Part shown: one piece after another, positions 1 to 11,646 of the stretch
Numbering within the stretch: position 1 is the stretch's first letter
Layout: each line of letters opens with the position of its first letter
Assembly (NCBI RefSeq): GCF_000204055.1
Contig: NW_006768791.1
Span: forward strand, 62,001 to 126,000
Reading direction: 5' to 3'
DNA length: 64,000 nt
Origin: Melampsora larici-populina 98AG31
Taxonomy: Eukaryota; Basidiomycota; Pucciniomycetes; Pucciniales; Melampsoraceae
Made by a program: the position numbers and the translations under genes
Notes under the pieces: model-generated
Database searches by the model: none
What the model saw: the letters and a program-made list of their open reading frames with translations, nothing else
Told to the model about the DNA's origin: nothing

Positions 1-1051
1 TAGTAAAAGTAAGTATTCAGCCTTATTGTCTTCAAAATACCATTGCTGTTCACATTTAAAGTGGGCCTTCATACAATGAAAGCCAATTTTGATAGGATTC
101 ATATCAGGGGAATAAGCCGGTAGGTAGATGACTAGGATTCCGGCGTGTCGACAAAGCTCAAGGATTCGTCCACCGTGGTGAACTCGAGCGTTGTCCATGA
201 TCAACACTGAGTTACGAGCAGGATAAGGGTTCATAACAGGAAGCTATAAATCAGAAGGAGCAAAGAGAAGTCAGGAAACATTACCAAAACAACGCATAGA
301 CATGTGCAGGCAGCTTACCAAGTCATTTTTGAGGAAGAGCTCAACATCAATCCTGCGGACCGGGCCTTCAATGACAGTACCAGCTATCATTCCCTGCTTG
401 CTGACAGCCGGCAGTAAAGTCCAATGTGAGCGCTTGGTTGGTCGCTTTTCACGCACGGTGTGTGATCCACGCTTAGCGTAACTACGTTTTCAAGATGTGT
501 CGCGGCCCACTACCCCGCTTTCATCTGGAAGTCAAAACAGGGGTTAGTAATCACATTGTAGACAGAAAACCGAGCAAATCAAGGACACACCAATAAAGAC
601 AAAGCATTCCAGCAGTATTCCAGCCACCCAAAACATAAAATCTGTCCTTGCTTCCAGGGACTGATCCGGATGAACCCCTTGAGTGACCAAGAGAGACATT
701 CCTAAACGGTTGTGAATTTCACGAGTTATAGTTGCACGAGACACGTCTAAACCAGTCAATTCCTTGAGTTCGGATTGCAACTCATCCAAATAGATTGAGG
801 GGCGATCAGTCACGAGGTTGTAGAGGATGGCAAGATTCTCGTTAGACAAAGCATGTGGTCGGCCAATGGGGTCATAAGTTTCTGGATCCTTGATGACACG
901 GTTGGTGAGAAGGAAAAGGTGTTTCCATTGATAAATCAAAACATCCGAAATCGAAGTTTGTAAGCGCAAGTTGATATTGGCAACAGAGACATCTCCACCG
1001 CCAACTGAGTAGCCAGGAGCTTGATTTGCTCCGAGTAAAGGACAAAACCCA
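1..1051 (-). pseudogene. Degraded DDE_3 (Tc1/mariner-like) transposase, cut by the window edge
   Basis: Reading right to left there is an N-terminal helix-turn-helix part (ATG at 1051; VANINLRLQTSISDVL, DELQSELKEL), then the link HPDQSLEARTDF, the first acidic block at DESGVVGRDTS, and the downstream block LIMDNARVHH followed by YSPDMNPI. A 66-nt intron (590 to 525, acceptor TTCCAG) joins FVFI to DESG cleanly. Three lesions are visible: a one-base frame change near 1000-1020 between the first helix and VANINLRL; an in-frame TGA at the codon after GRDTS, where an Arg CGA would fit; and Lys in place of the usual catalytic Glu after NPI (AAA instead of GAA). The C-terminus lies beyond base 1. 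The family call is from motif order and is strong; activity is very unlikely. Confidence 0.85.
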
Positions 1052-3432
1052 TATTGAGGGTAGAACAGATGGTAGGATAGGTTTGGAACCAGAAAGAGGA
1101 ATTGGGATAGGAATCACTGAGCATTCCGTGATGAGAGGGAGAAACGGAAATGGTGGCAATAGGGTTCACCCCAACCAGAAAAAACCATCTAAAGGAAGTT
1201 AAAAAAACAGAAAAAACAATCTAAAGAAAGAAAAAAAAAGAAACACCAGAAAGACGATTGATCTTCTGCAGATTGTCAGTGGTGTGATGGGTTAGTTGAC
1301 AGCCCGGCCAGTTGAATTTTGGCCGGTGCTGCGCCCCGCACGGGCCAGCTTAGGATTTTTTTGATTCCTCTGATTTCAAGCCTTTTGAAATTCTGTGTAC
1401 TCTTCCGTGGTAATAGGGGGTTTCAAGTCAGGATATTTTTGTGATTTTTTTTTATGAAACAGACAAGTTTCTAAAATTTTACGGCATTTTTCTTCTGCTA
1501 ATATGCGGTCAACAGCATCCGGGACACCTAAAAAGGTGTCCCCAATTTTTGAAATACGTGAAATTTTATGGTCGCAGACAACTTGTTTTACAAGCAGACA
1601 CAAAAAGTTTACGTCACCCCCTGGGCCCAACCAGTTCACTAACCTGAGAGGTGTACTGCAGAATCAAGCTGTTCGGGGCCTGGGGTGAAGTAAACTTTTT
1701 GCGTCTGCTTGTACACGTCCCCATGCCTAGGAATTGTAATCATTGGGGTCAGGACAAACCCTAGCCCGGCTGCTGCACAACTTGAATGATTACGTAAATC
1801 ACTTGGAGGGGACTGTACAGCAAAATACTGTGAATTTTTTGACTTGAAACCCCCTAATGTTGTTTAGAAGTTGATAGAGCAAACAGGGAGAAATGGCAAG
1901 ATAGATCTGATCCCCAATGCATGTGATGTATGGTGGATTGGTTTTGTCAATCACTATGGCCAAGATGCCATAATGCTCTAGGAGTCTCTTCTTGATCACT
2001 CATGGCATGTTACCCATTGGTGTGAGGACACTCAGGAACAAGATTTTGAGGATTCATACTTAGCTACTCTACTGCCCATTTTTTGTGACTTTGCATTGAA
2101 AAATTTGTTTTTTTTGGGTAATGATTTTTGGCCCCTCCCAGTCCCAACTTGGGAGAACCCAAAAAACATGGCCACAGGTGGGTTAAGGCTTCAAAAGGGC
2201 TACAGAGGGGTTTGACTGTATCAGTCAATTGAGGTTAGGTTTAAGCAAGCTTCAACAAACGTCCAACGGCGACTTGGCAAGCAAGGGGTGATCGGTCAAG
2301 CTGTACCCGCTCAGCTGTCTCCACATGTCCCCACAGGCACCGATGCCACATCTCAGCACATGGACTCTCGAGTCTCAACTCATGATACGGTAAAATCATG
2401 ATCCATCTCACAGCAAAATGGATGGATTTAGTTGCATTAGTGGATCCTTGCAGATCTACAAGCTGTGTAAGATAACACAGCTCGGTTCGTTATCAAATCA
2501 AAACAACTGTCCAGCCAAGTTGAAGTTGCCGATCAAGTTTTGTTAATAAGTGCCAAAAAGTTTAAAGAGCTGTACACATTTTTTTCCTTTTTCAGTTCAC
2601 AAGTTCTTGTGGAGAAAGACATTGATCGACCGAAGCTTGTTTCACAGTTTGTGGTTCCAACTTCCAGGCGAGGTAACCGTAGAGCGCGAGGTCCACTTAC
2701 AAGGGAATCTTACCGGATCATTTTCTTTCTGCGAAAGAAAGACGAGAACCTACGAGAACGTCGCGGGAGGTTTTCGCACATCGTTAAGCACGTCTGTCCG
2801 GAAATCAGTTCACTTGGGATCTTGTCTCCTCCAGGCTTCTCCCTTCTCCTTAAACTTAGCAAAGCTCACGTGTTAAGTCTATGCTGTCCCTCCTTCCTCG
2901 GTGTTTCCCTCGACTTCCTAGTGTTCGTCCAGGTATGTAATATTGAATTGGATACAATAAGCTTCAATGGAGGAATTGGTTGTAAAGCCCAAAGTGAGTG
3001 TGGAGAAGATATTTTACATAATTAATTCTACAAACTCTTTTGTGATAAATCTCGCTGGGAAGCATGAGGCGATGTGATTGATTGATTGATGAAGCTTAAA
3101 CTGATTCACACAGCTTTGAAAGTTTTGCTTGTTCTCATGACAGACTTCGATAAACCAGTGTCATAAAAAGGTCCACCAAGGAAGAGAAGATCTATTTTCT
3201 AGTGTGATTCTACTTAAGAAGCAACTTCTATCCTTAGACTTGAACTCTTCTCTTCGGCTGTCTTACTTATTTCCCTTTAAATATCCCATTTATATCTATA
3301 CTCATCTCACAAGCATTCACATCGATTGAGTGATTAAACTACATTGAATTGATACCTCGATTGTTAGTCTAGAAATCCAAGTGACAGTCTTTCTTATTCA
3401 AACCTCACGACATCAACTTGTAGTCTAAAAAA
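1052..3432. other. Intergenic DNA, no supported gene
   Basis: This 2.4-kb stretch has only short open frames with no recognisable motif. It holds a GC-rich patch near 1300-1350, an inverted repeat at 1590-1712 and, from about 2900, the probable promoter and leader of the syntaxin gene. The 161-codon frame at 2540-3025 looks like a chance frame of low complexity. The left part may be old transposon debris attached to the DDE_3 relic. Confidence 0.6.
1590..1712. repeat. Inverted repeat, about 35-bp arms
   Basis: The arm at 1590-1626 (reading ACAAGCAGACACAAAAAGTT then ACGTCACCCC) returns inverted at 1678-1712 with only a few mismatches, separated by about 50 bp. A smaller palindrome (CTTGTTTTACAAG) sits at the outer edge of the left arm. 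It could be the end of a mobile element or a foldback; no target duplication was found. Confidence 0.7.
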
Positions 3433-5193
3433 ATGGCCCGCGAAAAGATTGCCACACTGCGCGTAAGTTAAGACAAGTCGGATCGTATGATTCTGAATAA
3501 TATAGAATCTTACCTTCTCGGCAATCGTCTGATATCCGACTTTCGCTTTTTTTGATTTTGATTTGATTTCTATCAGGTATCACTTTCTGAATCTGCTCGG
3601 GTACAACTTTTGACTCAAACCAAGGAATTCGATCGTAATATGACTGATCCATCTCAACTTTCAACATCAAGAACTTCAATGTCTTCATCCTGTTCATCTT
3701 TGTCTTCTCGTACTTCAAACGTACCATTTCGAGAACTCGAACCATCCGTAACTATTGGACCGATGCCTATTGATAATTTCATGGATGAGGTTAGTCAACC
3801 AATCTCAAATGAATTCTTTAATCAACACCAAACATTAATTTTTTTTGTTGATTTCTCTCGGAATAAAAGATATCAGAAATAGCAGCCACATTAGAAAACC
3901 TAAATTCAAATCGTCATATCTTAGGAAAAGATACAGAAGAAAGTTTAAAGAGTGGAGAAAGATTAAAACGTTTACTTAGAAGAGAATCAGATCCGAATCT
4001 AAGTGTATCTAATTCCCAAGAAAGAGCATTAAGAACTGCTCAGATTCATGCATTGAGATGGCGTTTGGCAGATATCATACCTCAGTTAGTGATTGAACTC
4101 CATTAAATAATACATATCTTTCTAGAAATATAGTGTGGGATTATACTCATTTGTGGTTCTTTTTTTTCTGCGAAACTTAACGATATTGATATCGTTGTAG
4201 ATTGGAACTTGATCATGAGAGTGCTTATAGCATGACTCGAGATAATCTGAAGACAACCTTGAAATTAGTCGTAGGAGAAGAACAATCTACAGAGTCCAGA
4301 CTCGAAAGTCTCTTAAAACTCTCGCCCGATGGACTTGAATGTTTCCTAGCTAAAAGCGTGAGCTCAATGAAATCATATCCAGCCAAACCACATCGTTTAA
4401 ACGAAAGAGACGCGAATATACTGATACTGTTTATGTAAATCGTCAATCTTGGAGATTAGGTACGAGAGTCTAGAGATTATCCAACATCAAGAGAAGCGGC
4501 AATAGAAGCAGTAGAATTGTTAAGAGAGTGTCATAGGATAGAAGTCAGTTCAAAAGCACTTGCTCAGCTATCAGAAGATGTAAGTCTTATAAGTAGCTTT
4601 CTTACCTAGATCTTGAGTACATCACAGTACCCTGAAATCTGATTTTATGGAATTCGTTTTCAAATTAAGTTACGAAGTTTTGATCTTCAAAAAACAGGAG
4701 AACTAGGAGAAAAACATAAAATTGAAAAAAATATCGAAGTTGGAAAAACGGATCAGTCAGTTGAAAAATTTCTAACACGCTTTACGTGATCAATTCTTAA
4801 AACTTTCTAGTGCTGAACATCACTAAAAAAACCCATTGGTTTTGTTTTTATTTTTTTATAGATCAAAGATTGAAAGGTATTCTACTACTAGGTACGAGTG
4901 GATCAGAAGGCATATCGCGTATTTTTATATAGGTGTGTTACTTAACTAAATCTTCCAGTACACGCCTATGATTCCTTCCTAGCATTGTCTCGAAGACCTT
5001 TTAACTGACATCATGCTCTGAATACTCTTTTTCTAGGTCTAGTGGTATTACTAGGTAAGCAACTGCATCAATGCTTTTCATCATAAAGTATCTGACACTA
5101 ACACTTTTTTCATTGATTTTCTTTTCAGCTGGAGCCGTCATTTCTGCTATCTTAATTGCACTAGCAATAACCAATCATGAAAAGACCAAATAA
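3433..5193 (+). CDS. Syntaxin (Qa-SNARE) of the plasma-membrane Sso/Psy1 type
   Basis: This is a 324-residue tail-anchored t-SNARE expected to act in vesicle fusion at the plasma membrane. Nine exons join in frame: 3433-3462, 3577-3789, 3870-4084, 4201-4357, 4460-4579, 4670-4755, 4862-4932, 5037-5054 and 5129-5193. The N-terminal regulatory bundle begins near MDEISEIAATLENLN, continues through ALRTAQIHALRWRL and ends at LKLSPDGLECFL. The SNARE helix runs from REAAIEAVELLRECHRIE through ALAQLSED to KIEKNIEVGKTD. A basic stretch (RYEWIRRH) leads into one membrane helix, GLVVLLAGAVISAILIALAI, and a short luminal tail. The 18-nt exon 8 encodes part of that helix. An apparent frame break at 4436-4457 disappears when the intron 4358-4459 is removed. 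The SNARE core is divergent and the exact paralogue is uncertain. Confidence 0.82.
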
Positions 5194-6144
5194 AGTTCCC
5201 GCAACAAAACTTAAAGCTATCATACCCTAGTATCAATTTGTATATGATTAAAACTATTAAAAGTTCTGAGAAAAGTTAAAAATGTTCATTGTGGTTTTTT
5301 TCTTCATTATTGATTTGAGGTTTTTTTTCTTTCGAGAGATTTGTTGTTTGTATTGTATTATTATTATTTTTATTAGATTGTTTGTTTCGTTTGATCAGAT
5401 GGATATTTTTGTTGTCTTCATAAAAATATAATCTTATTGATTTATGAATTTCAAGTCATGGGGGTACTACTACCACACTACAGGAAATGCCAGTAAGTTT
5501 TATCGATCTCATGGATCAAAAAATGCTAGGATGTAGTAACATAAACTCATTCTACAACATATATGTTTGAGAAGCTTGACACCAAAAAGATTAGACAACA
5601 ATTCAATTTCTCCTGAGCTTTTAAGTTGAAGAGATATATATTATCACTTCTACCACCCATTCCATTCTTTAGCCAGACTTTCTCAAAATAATATGAACCA
5701 ATAAAAATTTGTGACAAACTCAAGATCTTCTCCGCAGCTTCGCATCAACACTAGTGAAAAAAGGTGCCCACATTCCACGCAGCTTGTACATGCAGATGAA
5801 AGTCAGTCCATAGAGATGTATGAAGAAGAATTCATTGATTCCTCAAAGGCGTCCTTCAATGATATGAATGAGATTCGATATACTTCACGAAGAAACAAAG
5901 ACGAAATTGAACCAATGAGGTATGTATGTATGTACCACCGGCACCATCAAAACTTCAAAATCGGTTAATCAAATTAATCAAAAACCGCTCCAAATAGTCC
6001 AAACAAATGTGAAAAGAGAAAAAGGAAAGAAAAACCATAACAAAAAGGTTTCAAAAAAAGGAGTGAATTAATAATCATAAATTAAAAAAATTAAGGAAAT
6101 CAAAACAGAAAAGCATCAAATGGGTTTCTCAAATCCGGCGATGA
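5194..6144. other. Intergenic region between convergent 3' ends
   Basis: The syntaxin and aspartic-protease genes converge on this 950-bp AT-rich stretch. A polar open frame at 5711-5968 ends at a donor-like GTATGT after an acidic, Ser-rich segment, so a small unrecognised exon is possible. It has no clear ATG context and no family signature, so it is not called as a gene. Confidence 0.55.
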
Positions 6145-8331
6145 TTAAGTCAAGATAGGTAAATCAGTACGTCTACTTAATCCAACTGATCTTTGACCGT
6201 TTGTTTCATACCTTAGAGCAAGATACTGGTTCTAATAAAAAAAGCAAAACCCCATACAAAAAAAGTAAGTTAATCAAAATGATTCAAGAATTGCCGGTCC
6301 AAAATCATGAAGTTCAGAAAAGAAAGAAAAAAGTGAAACACAAACCTTAATGAATGTATCACCTAAGACTACAAATCCTTCACTTCCAGATTGGATACCA
6401 CTATAACAGATTCCACTTTGATCATCAGTTCTCGGCTCATTTAGAATAGATTGGTAAGCTAAATCTTCAGCTGGGATCACAAATTGAAGACTTCCAATTC
6501 CGAATTCAAAAAAGATATTAGGGGAAGCAGGAGTTGAAGTTGGGCTAGAACGAGCGTGTAGATGATGTTTACGATGATGTCTGCTATAGAACTGGTTGGA
6601 GGTATGAGATCTTTTTTTGAGATTAAGAGGTAGACTGTGGCCGTGTGGGGGAGAAACTGTCTTGACCGGTATAAGTGATTTCGAGTCAAGAGGGCCAGGG
6701 GATGTGTGATCTGATCGGTTATAAGTAGATTTTTTGTTGGACGGGTTGTGGGTTGAGCATGGTACCATCCAAATCCCATTGTCTGGATCAACAACGGAAC
6801 CAGGGATTCTTTTATGAATTTCAGCAGCCGTAGTTTCGGAGACTAGTGTTAAGGTAGTCTTGAAATCATCAGAGATAAAGGATAAAAAATAAATCAGTTG
6901 ATTCGGTCACCTCAGCTTGCGATCATAAAGTTGTGAATATTTTAACGGTAGGAAGAAACTTACACCAGTATCAAGGATAGCTCGAGGGGGATCATTTGGC
7001 GACATGACATTGGATCCATTGACATATATACCAGTCAGATCCACACCCCTACAAGCACACCAACGGCATCAGTACGCGTTATCAAATCCTTAGTGTAACC
7101 ATTAAATTCCTCAAGATCTCACCAAAAGTTATGACTAGTAACATTTTTCCAAACTAAATCCTCACGAATCCATTTCTTACTAATCCCACCAAACTTAAAC
7201 TCACCTAAAGCTGAACCCGAATCATATTCAAGTTCTTTAACTAAAGCGATTCCAATAATAGGTTGATCAAGAGTTTGACTATTGACCAAATTAGTAAAAA
7301 CGCCTTTTGGATCATTGGTAGTAAAGACAGAAAGTGGATCAGGTCCTATACCCATCAATCCGTCTACTGGTAATTCAGCCCAATCAGAAGAAACCATGGT
7401 TGCTAAACCAAAGGTTTGATTGTAAGCTTTAATAGAATTACCAATGCTGACTGTATCCTTTACTAACTCTCCACTAACAGTTGAACCATCTCCAAAAGTT
7501 TGATCAAATTTGTTTTCTGATAAAGGTGTACTTGTAAAAGAAGTAGATTGGTCTGGTTTGAAAGTCGTATGGTTTGTAGTTGAACATGTTTTGCAAGCTT
7601 GATCGAATAGAAATAAATCGGATGATCCTGAATCGAGATTAAGACGAAACATTTGAGCTGGAGTTCCGACTGAAAGAATTGTTGACCACTGAGTTCAAAT
7701 TCGAAAGACCATAACATTAGATTTATCTTCTATGAGCTCCTCATCTCATTCAATTTATTCTTTACTTACGGCTAGATCTCCATGAAAGCTTTCAGTCTTC
7801 ACAGTTGCAGTACCCCAATTAGGATCCACCAAAACTCCAGAAGACCCCACAGACCGTAAAGTATCAAGCAAAAGCGATCCAGGTGAATGAAAAACATCCC
7901 CAGTCGTTTTCAAAACCGATGGTAAGATCAAACCAAGTCCACTTCCTAAACCTTGAAGAGCTCTTGTTTTCCATTTAAGATTTTTCGAACGAGTTGGAGT
8001 TGGTTTAATTAAAGTCTCTTTAGTTTTTTTAATTTCTAAAGGTAATAATGATTCAATAAGTGGATATAAATCTGATGATGATCGATTACTATTCAAAAAT
8101 TCAAATAAACCATAACGTGCAATTGATCTGGCTATCTGTAATTTGGGACTAGATGTGATAGGCGCAAAAAGTGCTTCAGAAGTGAATGTCCTATATATAT
8201 ATATTTTTGAAATCAGTGCTAGTCAAAATATAATAGAAAGCTTCACTTTTCCTTAAGATTTTGAATCTTATGGTAACCTACTTCAGATAAAAAAAAATCA
8301 ATAAATGACTCTAGACTTACTGGAGATCCAT
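6145..8331 (-). CDS. Pepsin-like aspartic protease (A1 family)
   Basis: Six exons join in frame to about 560 residues: 8321-8331, 7770-8190, 7123-7688, 6964-7048, 6346-6858 and 6145-6231. The first catalytic motif is LDSGSSDLF just after SVGTPAQMFRLN; the second is AILDTGTTLTLVS; both flank the expected pepsin fold, with GDGSTVSGELVKDTV and GLMGIGP in the N lobe and VVLGDTFIKNQYLAL near the C-terminus. An unusual basic, His-rich insertion of roughly 65 residues (HHRKHHLHARSS) lies between WMVPC and FFEFGIGSLQF. The start is the first in-frame ATG (8331); no signal peptide is seen there, so an upstream exon in 8340-8670 is quite possible. Expected role is secreted or vacuolar proteolysis. Family certain, 5' end not. 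Confidence 0.88.
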
Positions 8332-9373
8332 GATATGAGAAATGATGAAAGATATGATACTACGACACTAATAAGTAGTCCAAAGACGCGACCTGAATGA
8401 AAGACTTCAAAGTTCTTCGAGACCAAAACACGCAAAACACACACACACACAATTAAAGAATGAAGTCCTACTTGATGTTGAATTTGAAATCACAACCAAG
8501 TAAACCGTATAAATTAAAAATGGATAAACAATCAAGACACAAACCAAAGAAGAAAGATAAAGATGGGATTGAGATCATGTTGGATGTAAAGTTTGAAGGA
8601 TAATAACATCAAACCAACGCGATGGTGAGTAAGTCGATTCAGATCTTGGAAGTTGGTTCTTAGTCATCTTGAGGGAAAAAATTAAGGAACACCAAGGGTT
8701 TGGGACGTGGGTTTGAAAGATCGTTTGTCAGTGTGATTGGACCTGGGACCTGAAGATATTGAGAAGGATGTTTTGCTCAGATCGAGAAAACTTGGTTGGT
8801 TTGTTGGTACTTTTGGAAAGTTGGAAATGAAATTAGGTGTGCTCGAGTTTGGAAAATCGTGCATATAAATGGGTAAAATTGTCTTTGTAAAAAATGCTGA
8901 TGCCTGATCTGATACTATTACGCGGTAGAAAATCTTATCAAAGAATTTGGATGACCTTGATATTGACAACCTCAAAGAAGTTTCGTGTACAAAATATTTA
9001 GACACCTCAATGAAATCTTTTATGCTTCATTATGAGGGCTTGGTCTGGATGTGATGAAATTATATCCAATTCTTGTAAGAAATAAACAAGAAGACTGATC
9101 CACATGATAGATAATAAAGCTGAACATTGACCAAGAAGTCTATCAAGTTGTGAGAATTTACTGAAGACTTGCTGAGCAATCAAGAGTTTTTGAAGAAGAA
9201 CTGATGGATGAGTGCTGCGCGGTCCAGAACGGCGGGTCTCGGGCCGGGTCTAGCTCGATCATCACGATTCACAAGTTGAGGAAGTGGATCAGCGCACTTC
9301 ACTTTATCCAACTTTAAAGCTCAACTCAACTACAACCACATATACTCAACATATCAAAAGAAATCATATCAAA
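8332..9373. other. Divergent upstream region of the protease and SAP18
   Basis: About 1 kb separates the two divergent genes. It contains a short CA microsatellite near 8438-8450, several hydrophobic open frames that could belong to a missing first exon of the protease, and an A-rich SAP18 leader just before 9374. The frame at 8682-9005 on the minus strand shows no protein-like signature. Confidence 0.5.
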
Positions 9374-10366
9374 ATGGTAGAAAGAACCAGACCACGACCA
9401 ATTTCAGTTGATCGAGAAAAAGTTAGTCAACAATGATCGGTTCTTTCTTTCTCCAAAACCACTCGTTTTTACTAATCTTGGTTTTTTTTCATTAGACTTG
9501 TCCATTCTTACTAAGAGTGTTTGTTAAACCTGGATCACATCATGATATAGATCGAGATTTTCAACTTCCAGATAAACTACCTATACCCAATGAATCTCAA
9601 CTTTATGCATGGTAAGTTTAAAACCCCTTCGATCATTATTCATCGTTTCTGTCATACCAAAGTTTCTTAATATTTGCTTTTTTACAAACACAGGAAAGAT
9701 ACCACCTTACGTGATATTTGTTTACAACTTTTAGAAACCAATCCGACCATTAAACTCAGTACGAATCCAAAGTTTTCAATCCGATTGATCTTTCTAGACA
9801 CACCACGAGAGATCAATTCCACAAATTTCGCTCGATACAAGTCTCAAGAACTCGGTATAATCTTTTCAAGAGACCTTTCACGTGATCAAAGTTCAGGTTC
9901 GATTCCAGGTCCAAGCACTCGTACTTTACAAGAAGTTCAATTCATGGTTGGAGATTATCTAGACATAGCTCTCTTACCTACTCATCCCACACCTACCCCA
10001 AACTTTTCACCAACCGAAACACGTGGGTTTGGAATCCGAGGTGCTGCAGCTTCTGCCAATGCTCGTAATCCTCCTTCTACTTCTTCAGCTCTAGATGGTC
10101 CAAGATGGGGACGTCCAACTTCTTCCAACACATGGGGTGCTCCATCCTCTGGACCGGCTCGTTGGGGTAATCCAAGTGATCGTCCAAGAAGTTCGTTCGA
10201 TTCGGTTCGTGGTCGGTCTTCTTTTAATGGGAATCTTGATCGTGAACGGTTTGAGAATCGTCACCATCATAATGGGAATAATAGAAGAAGACATAGTCGG
10301 AGTAGAAGTCCTAGTGTGTCTAGACGTGGTGGTGGTCGAGATTATCCTCGTCGAGGGGGTCGTTGA
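9374..10366 (+). CDS. SAP18: SAP18, Sin3-associated polypeptide homologue
   Basis: Three exons (9374-9421, 9496-9611, 9694-10366) join in frame to 278 residues. The SAP18 ubiquitin-like fold is covered by CPFLLRVFVKPGSHHD, LPIPNESQLYAWKDTTLRDI, a middle block with FSIRLIFLDTP, and the end motif EVQFMVGDYLDIALLP. In other eukaryotes this protein joins the Sin3 histone-deacetylase complex and the exon-junction/ASAP complex. Past residue 170 the family core gives way to an extended tail rich in Gly, Arg and Ser with SRSRSPSVSRRGGG near the end, which fits RNA binding or splicing-speckle association. The start is supported by the short first exon and donor GTTAGT. Confidence 0.92.
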
Positions 10367-11646
10367 AAAGTATTACATTAGACGATTGTGTGCCGATCAA
10401 GAATTCAAAACCTACCTATAACAAAACATTGGATTCATTCTAAAGTATGATTCACTCCTTGACCGTATGACAAATCAAAACTCTACACTGGAATTTACTT
10501 TTACAAAGCACATTAAATATGTCTTGAGTTGATGTGACTTACTCAATAGCTATGATGAAAAGTACTCTAAATTGTTTCTGTTCAAGGAAACCCACGTGTA
10601 AATTGCTCAAATTCATGTGACTGCATATATCTAGATTCTCTCATCTTGTCAAGTACCATGAATGACCTAAGAAATTCCAACAAAAGGTTTGGTTAATTAG
10701 ATTTGAACCTATATGTTGTATATAAAAGAGAAGTCAATTTTGTTAAAGATTTTCAAGAGTGAATGTGACTCAGTAGACTTTGAGAACTTTGAGTTGTTAG
10801 GTATATCTGGCTCAAATCCTGCTATATAGTGAATGCTTGAGAAGAGAAAAAGACATCGATGTAATGAACCAATCAATTCTAAAATGAGACAAAAAAATAA
10901 AAAGATCACCATCACCATTCTTGATCTATACCTTTATGGCTCTCATATAAAACTATGGTGATCACATTGAGATAGATTCATTCAAATATCTGATTCTTAA
11001 TCTAACAAAAATCACAAAAAGTCATATATTCTTTTCTCTTCCACAAGTTTTGAAAAAAAACATTCAAGAAAAACCGTATTTCTAATCACAAAAAATGTAT
11101 CTTAATTGAACAAGTTTCCAAAAGCAACCCATCAACTTTGATTCCAAAAAGACAAATGAATCATCATTCCAAAGACCTCTAGTACTTAATCCTTCAAAGT
11201 AAGTTCACAAAAAAAACTCAAAAATCTTTCATATGGAAAAAACACTTAACTTTCATTGATTCATTTTAATTATAATCAAATTCAAAGTTTGCGTCTCTTT
11301 CTTTCTTTCTTCAAGTTCACCCAATCTTTCAAACAAACAATATGTACATTCAATTTGTTATGTATATATATTTTCTTTTTTTTTCATCTCTGTTCTTCTC
11401 TCATCAACCAAAAAAGAAAAAAAAAAACCTTCATGAAGTCTATACCAATTAAAGATTTCTTTAAAAAAAAAAGGATTTCCCCATTCATTAATCTCTACCT
11501 TGTCTTTTTCTTAATGATCTTTGAGCTTTTCTACGTTTCTTATACCTACATGAAAAAAAAATCGTAAGAAAAAATCATCCAAAACTTTAAATCAATAAAC
11601 CATCACGAAAAAAAACAACATGAAAAAAAATTAATGTTAAATAAAC
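10367..11646. other. AT-rich intergenic region, 3' of SAP18 and 3' of the next gene
   Basis: The 1.3-kb stretch is full of A and T runs and has only low-complexity open frames. The 103-codon frame at 11256-11567 is poly-Phe/Lys rich and not protein-like. Convergent polyadenylation regions are the likely content. Confidence 0.6.

Noticed and set aside
2540..3025. 161-codon plus-strand frame
   Set aside because: No motif, no splice partner, and it lies in the leader region of syntaxin.
4430..4465. Apparent frameshift and stops in the syntaxin gene
   Set aside because: Removing an intron 4358-4459 with GTGAGC donor and ATTAG acceptor restores one frame through both flanks.
11256..11567. 103-codon Phe/Lys-rich frame
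   Set aside because: Low-complexity AT-rich DNA without conserved residues.
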